From positions 1-64,000 of the forward strand of contig NZ_WJBG01000114.1 in the NCBI RefSeq assembly GCF_009709555.1: a DNA stretch of 64,000 nt, in the 5' to 3' direction. Both the position numbers and the translations under genes were made by a program. This DNA is from Streptomyces blattellae. Lineage in GTDB: Bacteria; Actinomycetota; Actinomycetes; Streptomycetales; Streptomycetaceae. Positions 8,371-17,648 of the stretch are shown here, in pieces. Below the pieces are notes generated by a model. It did no database searches. It saw only the letters and a list, made by a program, of their open reading frames with translations, and was not told the origin of the DNA. Positions within the stretch are counted from its first letter, which is position 1. The number at the start of each line of letters is the position of its first letter.

Positions 8371-10103
8371 TTGCCGGCCTCCTTGCCGCCCGCGAGAGCC
8401 TTCTCACCGTGAGGCGCGTTCTCAAGCTGGTCGAGCGCGGCGATCTCGGGGTGGTGCAGGTCGAACGCCGGGGATTCGCTGCGGATCCGCGGCAGGGTGA
8501 GGAAGTTGTGCCGCGGCGGCGGGCAGGAGGTCGCCCACTCCAGGGAGCGGCCGTAGCCCCACGGGTCGTCGACCTCGACCTTCTTGCCGTACTTGGCGGT
8601 CTTCCACACGTTGTAGAAGAACGGCAGGATCGACAGGCCGAGCACGAAGGAGCTGATCGTCGAGATCGTGTTCAGGGCGGTGAAGCCGTCGGCCGCGAGG
8701 TAGTCGGCGTACCGGCGCGGCATGCCCTCGGCACCGAGCCAGTGCTGGACCAGGAAGGTGCCGTGGAAGCCGGTGAACAGCGTCCAGAACGTGATCTTGC
8801 CGAGTCGCTCGTCGAGCATCTTGCCGGTCATCTTCGGCCACCAGAAGTGGAAGCCGGAGAACATCGCGAAGACGACGGTGCCGAAGACGACGTAGTGGAA
8901 GTGCGCCACCACGAAGTACGAGTCGGAGACGTGGAAGTCCATCGGCGGCGAGGCCAGGATGACACCGGTCAGACCACCGAAGGTGAAGGTGATCAGGAAG
9001 CCGACCGCCCAGAGCATCGGTGTCTCGAAGGACAAGGAGCCCTTCCACATCGTTCCGATCCAGTTGAAGAACTTCACGCCTGTCGGTACGGCGATGAGGA
9101 ACGTCATGAAGGAGAAGAACGGAAGCAGCACTCCGCCGGTGACGTACATGTGGTGGGCCCACACCGTCACGGACAGACCCGCGATCGCGATGGTCGCGCC
9201 GATCAGACCCATGTAGCCGAACATCGGCTTGCGGGAGAAGACCGGGATGACTTCGGAGATGATGCCGAAGAACGGTAGCGCGATGATGTACACCTCTGGA
9301 TGGCCGAAGAACCAGAAGAGGTGTTGCCATAGCAAGGCTCCGCCATTGGCGGAGTCGAAGATATGCGCCCCGAATTTACGGTCCGCCTCCAGGGCGAACA
9401 GCGCGGCCGCCAGGACCGGGAAGGCCAGCAGCACCAGGACCGCGGTGAGCAGCACGTTCCAGCAGAAGATCGGCATGCGGAACATGGTCATGCCCGGCGC
9501 GCGCATGCAGATGATGGTGGTGATGAAGTTGACCGCGCCGAGGATGGTGCCGAAGCCGGAGAAGGCCAGGCCCATGATCCACAGGTCGGCGCCGACGCCC
9601 GGCGAACGGACCGCGTCCGACAGCGGGGAGTAGGCGAACCAGCCGAAGTCGGCCGCGCCCTGCGGGGTGAGGAAGCCGCCCACCGCGATCAGCGAGCCGA
9701 AGAGGTAGAGCCAGTAGGCGAACATGTTCAGCCGCGGGAACGCCACGTCGGGCGCTCCGATCTGCAGCGGCATGATCCAGTTCGTGAAACCGGCGAAGAG
9801 CGGCGTCGCGAACATCAGCAGCATGATCGTGCCGTGCATCGTGAACGCCTGATTGAACTGCTCGTTCGACATGATCTGCAGGCCCGGACGGGCCAGCTCG
9901 GCGCGCATGAAGAGCGCCATCACGCCACCGATGCAGAAGAACGCGAAGGACGTGACGAGGTAGAGCGTTCCGATCGTCTTGTGGTCAGTGGTGGTGAGCC
10001 ACTTGATCACGACGTTGCCGGGCTGCTTGCGCCTGACCGGCAGCTCGTCCGTGTAGTGGGACTCCGCTGCGGCGGCACCCTGGGGTTCGTTGAGGATGCT
10101 CAC
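8367..10103 (-). CDS. ctaD: cytochrome c oxidase subunit I
   Basis: CtaD (578 residues) is the catalytic subunit of the aa3 oxidase and holds heme a, heme a3 and CuB. Signature histidines lie in [11 protein letters not shown] (heme a), in [10 protein letters not shown] with the cross-linked Tyr, in [10 protein letters not shown] (CuB), and in [10 protein letters not shown] (hemes a3 and a). About twelve membrane helices can be followed through the sequence. The start is GTG at 10103 (VSILNEPQG), overlapping the ctaC stop by four bases. The longer open frame upstream overlaps ctaC and is not real. Confidence 0.97.
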   Translation of the reverse strand: MSILNEPQGAAAAESHYTDELPVRRKQPGNVVIKWLTTTDHKTIGTLYLVTSFAFFCIGGVMALFMRAELARPGLQIMSNEQFNQAFTMHGTIMLLMFATPLFAGFTNWIMPLQIGAPDVAFPRLNMFAYWLYLFGSLIAVGGFLTPQGAADFGWFAYSPLSDAVRSPGVGADLWIMGLAFSGFGTILGAVNFITTIICMRAPGMTMFRMPIFCWNVLLTAVLVLLAFPVLAAALFALEADRKFGAHIFDSANGGALLWQHLFWFFGHPEVYIIALPFFGIISEVIPVFSRKPMFGYMGLIGATIAIAGLSVTVWAHHMYVTGGVLLPFFSFMTFLIAVPTGVKFFNWIGTMWKGSLSFETPMLWAVGFLITFTFGGLTGVILASPPMDFHVSDSYFVVAHFHYVVFGTVVFAMFSGFHFWWPKMTGKMLDERLGKITFWTLFTGFHGTFLVQHWLGAEGMPRRYADYLAADGFTALNTISTISSFVLGLSILPFFYNVWKTAKYGKKVEVDDPWGYGRSLEWATSCPPPRHNFLTLPRIRSESPAFDLHHPEIAALDQLENAPHGEKALAGGKEAGK

Positions 10104-11092
10104 AGGTTGTTCGTCTCCCGGTTCTTCTCGTGGCTCGTCTGCGCGATGCCGGCGGGAACGTAACCGGTCTGCCCCTTCTTGGCGAGGTCCTTGAGGTGCT
10201 GCTCGTAGCGCTCGGGGGAGACGACCTTCACGTTGAACAGCATCCGGGAGTGGTCGACGCCGCACAGTTCGGCGCACTTGCCCAGGAAGGTGCCCTCCTT
10301 GTTGGGGGTCACCTGGAAGGAGTTGGTGTGGCCCGGGATGACGTCCTGCTTCATGAGGAACGGCACCACCCAGAAGGAGTGGATGACGTCCCGCGAGGTG
10401 AGGACGAAGCGGACCGTCTTGCCCTTGGGAAGCCACAGGGTCGGCCCCGGGTTGCCGGTCTGCGGGTTGCGGGTGCCGGGCGTGCCGACGTCGTAGACAC
10501 CGCCGGCGTTCGCCGGGAACTCGTCCCTGTACCGGTCGGGGATCGCGTCCAGGTTCTTGTCGGTCTTCGCGTCGCCGGTGGAACCGTCGACGTTCTCGAT
10601 GTAGTTGAAGCCCCAGCTCCACTGGAAGCCGACCACGTTGACGGTGACGTCCGGCTCCTTCTCAAGGCTGAGGAGCTCGGACTCGTCGCGGGCCGTGAAG
10701 TAGAAGAGGACCGAGACGATGATGAGCGGAACCACCGTGTACAGGGCCTCGATCGGCATGTTGTACCGAGTCTGCGGAGGGACCTCGACCTTGGTGCGGC
10801 TGCGCCGGTGGAAGAAGGTGCTCCACAGGATCAGGCCCCAGACCAGCACGCCGGTGGCGAGCGCGGCCGCCCAGGATCCCTGCCACAGGGAGAGGATCCG
10901 CGGAGCCTCTTCGGTGGTGGGGGTGGGCATACCAAGGCGGGGGAAGTCCTCGTATGTGCAACCGGTCGCAGTCGCCAGGACCAAGCCCGCGGTCAGTGCC
11001 TGCAGCAGCTTCCGCCGCATCGGGCGCCGCGGCGTGGGGGTACCGCCCGCGCCCCCCGGGGCGTGGGGGAGGTCGGAGCCGTTGGGACTCAC
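10100..11092 (-). CDS. ctaC: cytochrome c oxidase subunit II
   Basis: CtaC (330 residues) carries the dinuclear CuA centre that receives electrons from QcrC. The CuA ligands are visible as [12 protein letters not shown] together with the upstream His of IHSFW. A lipoprotein-like signal ends in TATGC, followed by two membrane helices ([17 protein letters not shown] and [17 protein letters not shown]). The extended N-terminus is Pro/Gly rich. GTG at 11092 was chosen because GGGAAGG lies 6 bases upstream. It is the first gene of the ctaCDF unit. Confidence 0.96.
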   Translation of the reverse strand: MSPNGSDLPHAPGGAGGTPTPRRPMRRKLLQALTAGLVLATATGCTYEDFPRLGMPTPTTEEAPRILSLWQGSWAAALATGVLVWGLILWSTFFHRRSRTKVEVPPQTRYNMPIEALYTVVPLIIVSVLFYFTARDESELLSLEKEPDVTVNVVGFQWSWGFNYIENVDGSTGDAKTDKNLDAIPDRYRDEFPANAGGVYDVGTPGTRNPQTGNPGPTLWLPKGKTVRFVLTSRDVIHSFWVVPFLMKQDVIPGHTNSFQVTPNKEGTFLGKCAELCGVDHSRMLFNVKVVSPERYEQHLKDLAKKGQTGYVPAGIAQTSHEKNRETNNL

Positions 11093-11283
11093 GTAGCGCC
11101 TTCCCGAGAGTCTCGCCCGCGCGGTTCGGCTGCGGCCTGACATTCTCGCTGGTCGGTCGCCGCCCTGCGTCGGGCAGGGGTTTGGATGTTTATGCGGACC
11201 AAACCCTAGCCGACGCTCTCCGAGGGTTCGCGGGGAGGGGGGCCTACTGACTCGGGGGGTTCGCTTGTTTGGCGGGTGCGGTT

Positions 11284-11360
11284 TGTCCGTGGCTTGTCGC
11301 GCCCCGCGGCGGAGCCGCTGATGTCACAGCCCCGCGCCCCTTTGGGGCGCTGCCGTGACC
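11284..11360 (-). repeat. dispersed intergenic repeat, family 1, copy A
   Basis: This copy contains the core GCGGCGGAGCCGC, then CACAGCCCCGCGCCCC with a GGGGCGC return arm. The same order appears at 26021-26169, 26250-26350, 34600-34690, 46364-46470 and 50803-50907. It lies between ctaC and the desulfurase gene, which are divergent, so it is not simply a terminator here. Confidence 0.65.
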
Positions 11361-11379
11361 GGGCGTTTAGCGTTGAGGT

Positions 11380-12759
11380 GTGGCCTACTTCGACGCTGCT
11401 TCCGGTGCTCCGCTTCATCCTGTCGCCAGACAGGCGCTGATGGCCTCTCTGGATGAAGGGTGGGCCGATCCGGCGCGGCTGTACCGGGAGGGGCGGCGGG
11501 CCCGGATGCTGCTGGACGCCGCTCGGGAGGCCGCCGCCGAGGCTGCGGGGTGCCGGCCGGACGAGCTGGTGTTCACCTCATCCGGCACGCGGGCCGTGCA
11601 CTCGGGAATCGCGGGGGCGTTGGCGGGGCGGCGGCGGGTGGGGCGTCACCTGATCGTGTCGGCGGTCGAACATTCCTCGGTGCTCCATTCGGCCGATGCG
11701 CAGGAGGCGGACGGCGGGACGGTGACGCGGGTGGCCGTGGACCGGACGGGCGTGGTGACGGCCCAGGGGTACGCCGCCGCTCTCCGGCCCGACACCGCGC
11801 TGGCGTGTCTGCAGTCGGCCAACCACGAGGTGGGGACGGAGCAGCCGGTCGCCGCCGTGGCCGAGTTGTGCCGGGAGGCCGGGGTGCCGTTGCTGGTGGA
11901 TGCGGCGCAGTCGCTGGGGTGGGGGCCGGTCGGGGGTGACTGGTCTCTGCTCACCGCCAGTGCGCACAAATGGGGCGGGCCTTCTGGGGTCGGGCTGCTC
12001 GCGGTGCGCAAGGGGGTGCGGTTCGCCGCTCAAGGGCCGGTGGACGAGCGGGAGTCGGGGCGGGCGGCGGGGTTCGAGAATCTGCCGGGGATCGTGGCGG
12101 CGGCGGCCTCGTTGCGGGCGGTGCGGGCGGAGGCCGCGCAGGAGGCGGTGCGGCTGCGGGAGTTGACGGAGCGGATCCGGGGGCGGGTGGCGGAGGCGGT
12201 GCCCGATGTGGAGGTGGTGGGGGATCCGGTGCGACGGCTGCCCGGGATCGTCACCTTCTCCTGTCTCTATGTCGATGGGGAGACCCTGCTCCATGAACTC
12301 GACCGCGCAGGTTTCTCGGTGTCGTCCGGGTCGTCCTGTACGAGCAGCACGCTGACGCCCAGCCATGTGCTGCGGGCGATGGGGGTGCTGAGTGAGGGAA
12401 ACGTGCGGGTATCACTGCCGCTCGGGACTCCGGCGCAGGATGTCGACAGGTTCCTGGAGGTGTTGCCGGGGGCTGTGGCGGCGGTGCGGGAGAAGCTGGG
12501 GGCGCCGGCGCCCGCGACGACGGCCGTGCGGGAGGACGTCCTGGTCGTGGACGCGCTCGGCAAGCGGTGCCCGATCCCCGTCATCGAGCTGGCGAAGGTC
12601 ATCGGGGACGTGCCGGTCGGCGGCACGGTGCGCGTGCTGTCGGACGACGAGGCCGCGCGGCTGGACATTCCGGCGTGGTGCGAGATGCGGGGGCAGGAGT
12701 ACGCGGGAGAAGAACCGGCGGACCGTGGCACCGCGTATCTGGTCCGCCGGGTCTCCTAG
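11380..12759 (+). CDS. cysteine desulfurase fused to a C-terminal TusA domain
   Basis: This 459-residue protein joins a NifS/IscS-type class V aminotransferase to a sulfur carrier. In the first domain His98 and Asp174 contact PLP, Lys197 (SAHKWGG) binds it, and Cys320 (SSGSSCTSS) is the persulfide-forming residue. From about 386 onward a TusA/SirA fold follows with the signature CPIP (Cys397), which can accept the persulfide directly. The fusion suggests sulfur is handed to a dedicated acceptor, such as in tRNA thiolation or cofactor synthesis, rather than only to Fe-S assembly. The start is GTG at 11380. The TAG stop lies inside the left arm of a repeat element. Confidence 0.92.
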   Translation: MAYFDAASGAPLHPVARQALMASLDEGWADPARLYREGRRARMLLDAAREAAAEAAGCRPDELVFTSSGTRAVHSGIAGALAGRRRVGRHLIVSAVEHSSVLHSADAQEADGGTVTRVAVDRTGVVTAQGYAAALRPDTALACLQSANHEVGTEQPVAAVAELCREAGVPLLVDAAQSLGWGPVGGDWSLLTASAHKWGGPSGVGLLAVRKGVRFAAQGPVDERESGRAAGFENLPGIVAAAASLRAVRAEAAQEAVRLRELTERIRGRVAEAVPDVEVVGDPVRRLPGIVTFSCLYVDGETLLHELDRAGFSVSSGSSCTSSTLTPSHVLRAMGVLSEGNVRVSLPLGTPAQDVDRFLEVLPGAVAAVREKLGAPAPATTAVREDVLVVDALGKRCPIPVIELAKVIGDVPVGGTVRVLSDDEAARLDIPAWCEMRGQEYAGEEPADRGTAYLVRRVS

Positions 12760-12998
12760 GGCGTGTTCCGAAAGCCCCGTCGTCCGCCCGGAGGGCGGGC
12801 CCCGCGGCGGCGATGGGGGCCCCTCCCGCCCGAGCCGTGCGAAGCGCGGTTCGAGGGTGGGGGAGCGTGCGATCGCAAGGCGCCGGAGCGCCCGATAGCG
12901 GAGCTATTCGGGCGCTCCGGCAACGCCGCTGGGGCCCCCTCTGGGGGAGTGCGTGCCAGATGCCGCGGGGCAGGCGGGACTTTCGAAACACGCCTTAG
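12756..12998. repeat. MITE-like inverted-repeat element
   Basis: The ends, 12756-12774 and 12980-12998, are 19-bp inverted repeats with two mismatches (GGCGTGTTCCGAAAG against GGCGTGTTTCGAAAG inside). A strong internal hairpin pairs 12883-12895 with 12908-12920. There is no convincing gene inside. The desulfurase stop codon (12757-12759) is part of the left arm. The sequence resembles non-coding repeats I recall from other Streptomyces genomes, but copy number cannot be checked here. Confidence 0.65.
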
Positions 12999-13010
12999 GG
13001 CCCCGCGTGG

Positions 13011-13985
13011 CTAGGCCAGGTGCTTTTGGACCTCGGCGGCGGCGTCATGGCCGTACGCCTTGGTGAAGCGGTCCATGAAATGCGCCCGGCGCAGCTGGTA
13101 CTCCTGGGTGCCGACGGTCTCGATGACCAGTGTGGCGAGCATGCAGCCGACCTGTGCGGCGCGCTCCGGGGAGACGCCCCAGGCGAGGCCGGAGAGGAAG
13201 CCGGCGCGGAAGGCGTCGCCGACGCCGGTGGGGTCGGCCTTGCGCTCCTCCTCGGGGCAGCCGACCTCGATCGGGTCCTCGCCGACGCGCTCGATACGGA
13301 CGCCGCGCGAGCCGAGAGTGGTGACGCGGGTGCCGACCTTGGCGAGGATCTCGGCGTCGGTCCAGCCGGTCTTGGACTCGATGAGGCCCTTTTCGTACTC
13401 GTTCGAGAAGAGGTACGTCGCGCCGTCCAGCAGTATCCGGATCTCCTCGCCGCCCATGCGGGCGATCTGCTGGGAGAAGTCGGCGGCGAACGGGATGGAC
13501 CGGGAGCGGCACTCCTCGGTGTGGCGGAGCATCGCCTCCGGGTCGTCGGCGCCGATCAGGACCAGGTCGAGGCCGTCGACGCGGTCCGCGACGGTCTTGA
13601 GCTCGATGAGGCGGGCCTCGCTCATCGCGCCGGTGTAGAAGGAGCCGATCTGGTTGTGGTCGGCGTCGGTGGTGCACACGAAGCGGGCGGTGTGCAGCGT
13701 CTCGGAGATACGGACCGAGTCGGTGTCGACGCCGTGCCGGCCGAGCCAGGCGCGGTAGTCGTCGAAGTCGAAGCCGGCGGCCCCGACCAGGATCGGCCTG
13801 GTGCCGAGCTGGCCCATGCCGAAGGCGATGTTCGCGCCGACTCCGCCCCGGCGTACGTCGAGGTTGTCGACCAGGAAGGAGAGCGAGACCGTGTGCAGTT
13901 GGTCCGCGACGAACTGGTCGGCGAAACGGCCGGGGAAGGTCATGAGGTGGTCGGTGGCGATGGAGCCGGTGACTGCGATGCGCAC
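13011..13985 (-). CDS. PfkB-family carbohydrate kinase, adenosine kinase-like
   Basis: This 324-residue kinase belongs to the ribokinase/PfkB family. An N-terminal Gly pair motif (RRGGVGANIAFGMGQLG) binds the sugar, and DPTGVGDAF near the C-terminus carries the catalytic Asp257. It resembles the mycobacterial protein beside the cytochrome oxidase genes that acts as adenosine kinase, and the neighbourhood matches. Adenosine is therefore the likeliest substrate, though another nucleoside or sugar cannot be excluded. The GTG start at 13985 follows AGGAG at 10 bases. Confidence 0.88.
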   Translation of the reverse strand: MRIAVTGSIATDHLMTFPGRFADQFVADQLHTVSLSFLVDNLDVRRGGVGANIAFGMGQLGTRPILVGAAGFDFDDYRAWLGRHGVDTDSVRISETLHTARFVCTTDADHNQIGSFYTGAMSEARLIELKTVADRVDGLDLVLIGADDPEAMLRHTEECRSRSIPFAADFSQQIARMGGEEIRILLDGATYLFSNEYEKGLIESKTGWTDAEILAKVGTRVTTLGSRGVRIERVGEDPIEVGCPEEERKADPTGVGDAFRAGFLSGLAWGVSPERAAQVGCMLATLVIETVGTQEYQLRRAHFMDRFTKAYGHDAAAEVQKHLA

Positions 13986-14177
13986 GGCTGGGAATCTCCT
14001 GCGGCAATTAGGAGGGGCGCGCGTAAGCGCTCTTCGGAAGGGTGTCGGAGGGGTGGTGGGACACGGGCGGGCGGATTGACAGTCAACGCTACCGGGTCGG
14101 TGAGTGACGCTGAAGCGGCCAAAACTACCCGATAGTAGATCTTTCTCCGACGGGTCGGGCGTGCATACGGTGCCGTT

Positions 14178-14387
14178 ATGACGAAACTTGAGGTTCGCAG
14201 TCCGGCTCCGGTCGATCTGGAAGGCGACCTGGCGTCGCTGCGCGGTGACTGCGCCCGGATGGTTCCGCACTGGGCGGCTCCCGACCGGAGCGCCGCCCGT
14301 CCCGTCTCCCCCTCGCTGATTCACGGGGTGAGCGTGCCGCAGAAGTCCGCGCGGCTGCTGGACGCGATGTCGGACTACGGCGACTGA
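14178..14387 (+). CDS. small conserved-type protein of unknown function
   Basis: The frame encodes 69 residues starting MTKLEVRSPAPVDLEG and ending SARLLDAMSDYGD. No membrane segment or known motif is visible. Codon use is normal for the region and an ATG is present, but the ribosome binding site is weak. It lies between the kinase (divergent) and the large membrane protein. I recall a similar short gene at this place in other Streptomyces but could not confirm it. Confidence 0.6.
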   Translation: MTKLEVRSPAPVDLEGDLASLRGDCARMVPHWAAPDRSAARPVSPSLIHGVSVPQKSARLLDAMSDYGD

Positions 14388-14534
14388 TTCAGCGCCGTCA
14401 GGGGAACCGCGCGCTCCCCCGCTGCGTCCCATCGCTGTCCCCCGTGGAGGGGACGCGGAATACGACCCATCGGCCGCGCCGAATTGGCAGGGCCGGGTCA
14501 ACAGGGACAGCTGTGCGGGCAAAGGAGCGATGCG

Positions 14535-16874
14535 GTGAACACCGAGCGACCCGACAACGACGACGCGGGCGCCTCCGGCAAGGACGCGGAGGAGGCACGC
14601 GCGGAGAAGGGCGCCGTCGGTACTGAGGGGCTCGGAGCCGAAGGTGAGGCGGCAACCGCCACTCCCGACGCCGAGACCGGCGCCGCCAACACCACCGACA
14701 CGCCTCGGGACGCCGACGACATCGCCGGGAGGGACACCTCGGAGGAGCGGGGCGCCCGGGAGACGGGCGACGCCCCCGAGGAACCGGGGGACCCGAAGAC
14801 GGGCGGCACCTCCGAGGAACCGGGGGCCCGGGGCACGGGCGTCCCCGCCGAGCCGAGCGCCCGGGAGACAGGCGACGCCCCCGAGGAACCGGGGGCCCGA
14901 GGCACGGGCGGCGCGTCCGACGAACCGAGCGTCTCGGAGGGTGAAGGCGCTTTGGTGGAGGGCGACGGCTCTGGGACGGGCGGCACCTCCGAGGAACCGG
15001 AGGCCCGGGGCACGGGCGACGCCCCCGAGGAGCGGGGCGCCCGGGAGACAGGCGGCACCTCCGAGGAACCGGAGGCCCGGGGCACGGGCGACGCCCCCGA
15101 GGAGCGGGGCGCCCGGGAGACAGGCGGCACCTCCGAGGAACCGGGAACCCGGGGCACGGGCGGCGCGTCCGACGAGCCGAGCGCCCGGGAGGTAAACGGG
15201 GCCCCAGACGAGCCGAGCGTCTCGGAGGGTGAAGGTGCCTTGGTGGGGGGCGACGGCTCTGGGGGCGGGGGATCTGACGCGGAAGCGACCCGCGCCGAAG
15301 GGCCCGACGCCGTAGCCCGCGACGAGGGGGCACCCGACACCGGTGCCCTCCGCCCCACACCGCCCAGCGCCGAAACACCCGACGCATCCCACGTCCTCCA
15401 CCACCTGGTCGGCGCGGAACGGACCCCTCGCAGGCGGTCGCCCGTAGCCATCGCCTCCGTCGCCGCCGCTGTACTGCTCGTCGGTGGTGGTGGGGCGTAC
15501 TTCGCCGCCACCGCGTCCGGCGGTTCGGACGGCCGTACGTCGTCCGGGACCCCCGCCGGGGACGGCACTCCCCCGCCGCTCGCGCTCGACGGGTACTCCG
15601 AGGGCAGCGCCGGTGTCGCGCCGGGCGAGCCCGACCCGAACGGGGTGACGTACAAGGCGGAGGGCGAGCTGCCGGAGGGGCCCGGCTCCGCGGCCGTGTA
15701 CCGGGCGGCGGAGGGCGAGGTCGCCGAGGGTGAGGTCGCCGCGCTGGCCGCCGCGCTGGGCGTGGACGGGACGCCGGTCGCCGAGGGGCAGGCCTGGAAG
15801 GTGGGCGCCCAGGACGCGGCGGGGCCGAGCCTGCAGGTGAACAAGGCGGCGCCGGGTACCTGGACGTTCCACCGGTACGCGCCCGGGACCGATGACTGTC
15901 AGAGCACCACCGTCTGCTCCAAGGATCCCGCCGGCCCCGCGGACGACCCGGTGAGCAGCGACGTCGCGAAGGAGGCGGCCACGCCGGTCCTCAAGGCCGT
16001 CGGACAGGACGACGCCAAGATCGACACAAGCCAGGTCATCGGCGCCCAGCGGGTGGTGAACGCCGATCCGCTGGTCGGCGGAGCGCCGACGTACGGCTGG
16101 ACGACCGGGCTGACGATCGGCGCCGACGGCGAAGTGGTGGGCGGCAGCGGCCAGCTGGCGGCGCCGGTGAAGGGGGACACGTACCCCGTCCTGAGCGCCG
16201 AGAAGACGCTGGAGCTGATGAACGCGGCACCGGCGGCCGACCACCGGATGGGCATCGGCGGCTGCGCCAGTCCCGTACCGCTGGAGGACCGGCTGGAGGC
16301 GCCGTGCGGGTCGGAGACCGGCGCCTCGCGGCAGCAGACGATCGCCGTCGAGAAGGCGGTGTTCGGGCTGGCCTCGCACACCGTGGGCGGGCAGCCGGCG
16401 CTGGTGCCGTCCTGGCTGTACGAGGTACGGGCGCCGGGGGCCCAGGACGCCTACACGGTGACGCATCCGGCGGTCGACCCGCAGTACCTGGCCGCGCCGA
16501 CGACCACCGCGCCGAGCGAGCAGCCCAGCACGCTGCCGACCTCGCCCGGCGACGAACCGACCTCCGCGCCGGCCACCCGTGATGTGACGGTGGAGGGCTA
16601 CACGGCCGAGGGCAGCGAGCTGACCGTGGCCTTCACCGGCGGGGTCTGCGCCGACTACGAGACGACGGCGACCGAGGACGACGACAAGGTGACCGTCACG
16701 GTGACCGAGAAGCCCTGGGCGGACCAGGCCTGCATCATGATCGCGAAGGAGTACCAGCAGACCGTCCGGCTGGACGAGCCGCTGGGCGACCGGAAGGTCG
16801 TGGGGGCGGACGGCGAGGCGATCCCGCTGGAGAAGGCGGGTGCCCGGCTGCCGGCGCCGTCCGGCACCCGCTGA
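14535..16874 (+). CDS. large membrane protein with N-terminal 12-residue repeats
   Basis: This is a 779-residue protein of unknown function. The first 300 residues are acidic, hydrophilic and repetitive. Repeats of 12 residues, roughly EEPGARGTGGAS, run from about 70 to 245, and PSVSEGEGALV occurs twice. One membrane helix follows (about 302-325, AIASVAAAVLLVGGGGAYF). The C-terminal 450 residues are probably extracellular and end with a beta-rich domain after a Thr/Pro linker. This places the repeats in the cytoplasm. The GTG start at 14535 has AAGGAG 8 bases upstream. A terminator follows at 16891. Confidence 0.85.
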   Translation: MNTERPDNDDAGASGKDAEEARAEKGAVGTEGLGAEGEAATATPDAETGAANTTDTPRDADDIAGRDTSEERGARETGDAPEEPGDPKTGGTSEEPGARGTGVPAEPSARETGDAPEEPGARGTGGASDEPSVSEGEGALVEGDGSGTGGTSEEPEARGTGDAPEERGARETGGTSEEPEARGTGDAPEERGARETGGTSEEPGTRGTGGASDEPSAREVNGAPDEPSVSEGEGALVGGDGSGGGGSDAEATRAEGPDAVARDEGAPDTGALRPTPPSAETPDASHVLHHLVGAERTPRRRSPVAIASVAAAVLLVGGGGAYFAATASGGSDGRTSSGTPAGDGTPPPLALDGYSEGSAGVAPGEPDPNGVTYKAEGELPEGPGSAAVYRAAEGEVAEGEVAALAAALGVDGTPVAEGQAWKVGAQDAAGPSLQVNKAAPGTWTFHRYAPGTDDCQSTTVCSKDPAGPADDPVSSDVAKEAATPVLKAVGQDDAKIDTSQVIGAQRVVNADPLVGGAPTYGWTTGLTIGADGEVVGGSGQLAAPVKGDTYPVLSAEKTLELMNAAPAADHRMGIGGCASPVPLEDRLEAPCGSETGASRQQTIAVEKAVFGLASHTVGGQPALVPSWLYEVRAPGAQDAYTVTHPAVDPQYLAAPTTTAPSEQPSTLPTSPGDEPTSAPATRDVTVEGYTAEGSELTVAFTGGVCADYETTATEDDDKVTVTVTEKPWADQACIMIAKEYQQTVRLDEPLGDRKVVGADGEAIPLEKAGARLPAPSGTR
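14742..15270 (+). repeat. coding tandem repeats, 36-bp unit
   Basis: In-frame degenerate 36-bp units encode the 12-residue repeats of the large membrane protein. One 72-bp block is repeated exactly, starting at 14991 and again at 15063. A longer segment ending in the PSVSEGEGALV codons also occurs twice. Exact identity of the 72-bp copies points to recent slippage or recombination. Confidence 0.85.
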
Positions 16875-16890
16875 CCTGCCGCACAGAGGC

Positions 16891-16931
16891 GTGAAGGCGG
16901 CGGCCCCGTCGGAGGGGGCCACCGCCTTCAC
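16891..16931. terminator. terminator between the membrane protein gene and erpA
   Basis: Bases 16891-16907 pair with 16915-16931, 16 of 17 positions matching, with a 7-base loop and a single C/A mismatch. It lies between convergent genes and could stop transcription from both sides. Confidence 0.85.
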
Positions 16932-16978
16932 TCGATCGCCGGGCTTGGCTGATCTCTGGGCTCAGTTGATCTCTGGGC

Positions 16979-17335
16979 TCAGTTGAAGGAGTCGCCGCAG
17001 GCGCAGGAGCCCGTCGCGTTCGGGTTGTCGATCGTGAAGCCCTGCTTCTCGATGGTGTCCACGAAGTCGATGGAGGCGCCGCCCAGGTACGGGGCGCTCA
17101 TGCGGTCGGTGACGACCTTGACGCCGCCGAACTCCTTGACCACATCACCGTCGAGGGAACGCTCGTCGAAGAAGAGCTGGTAACGCAGGCCGGAGCAGCC
17201 GCCGGGCTGAACGGCGACGCGCAGCGCCAGATCGTCACGGCCTTCCTGGTCGAGCAGGGCCTTGACCTTCGCCGCGGCGGCGTCAGACAGGATGATGCCG
17301 TCGGTGACGGTGCTGGTCTCGTCCGATACGGACAT
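16979..17335 (-). CDS. erpA: A-type iron-sulfur carrier (HesB/IscA/ErpA family)
   Basis: This 118-residue protein delivers Fe-S clusters to target enzymes. The three conserved cysteines are visible in GGCSGLRYQL and in the C-terminal GSCACGDSF. Length and pattern match ErpA of actinobacteria. The ATG at 17335 follows GGGAGAG. The divergent neighbour is nadA, whose product holds a 4Fe-4S cluster, so joint supply is plausible. Confidence 0.93.
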   Translation of the reverse strand: MSVSDETSTVTDGIILSDAAAAKVKALLDQEGRDDLALRVAVQPGGCSGLRYQLFFDERSLDGDVVKEFGGVKVVTDRMSAPYLGGASIDFVDTIEKQGFTIDNPNATGSCACGDSFN

Positions 17336-17545
17336 CTACATCTCTCCCGGGTAGTACGGAGACTGCTTGCCGACGGTTGCAACCGGCGCGGCCTCGGATT
17401 CATTCCGGGCCCGCCCGAGACTTCCCCTTGGCTTGTCTCTTCATGCTCGCACATGCGCCCGGGAGCGGACAGCGGCCTGTGGACGGCGGCACGGACAACG
17501 CGACAACGCGACACCGCCATGCGACGACGCGGTGCCGGGATTCAC

Positions 17546-17613
17546 GTCACATCGACGCGATGGCCATCGTCAAACTGACATGAAGCAGTTATGATAGATA
17601 GCGTCAAATCGAC
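17546..17613 (+). promoter_or_regulatory. three GTC-N5-GAC boxes upstream of nadA
   Basis: Three related 11-bp sites lie at 17546-17556 (GTCACATCGAC), 17569-17579 (GTCAAACTGAC) and 17603-17613 (GTCAAATCGAC). A possible -10 element TATGAT (17590-17595) lies between the last two. Starts are 23 and 34 bp apart, close to whole helical turns. The rest of the 313-bp gap between erpA and nadA shows no gene. The regulator is not identified. Confidence 0.45.
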
Positions 17614-17648
17614 GAGAAGTCGCTTGCAGAACAGAAAGGGTGCGTGTC

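Noticed and set aside
13011-16931. A single 1306-residue minus-strand open frame
   Set aside because: Only its last 324 residues are the PfkB kinase. The rest is antisense to the repeat-rich membrane protein gene and is Arg/Gly/Pro-rich with no domain, as expected from the GC-biased third position of the true gene.
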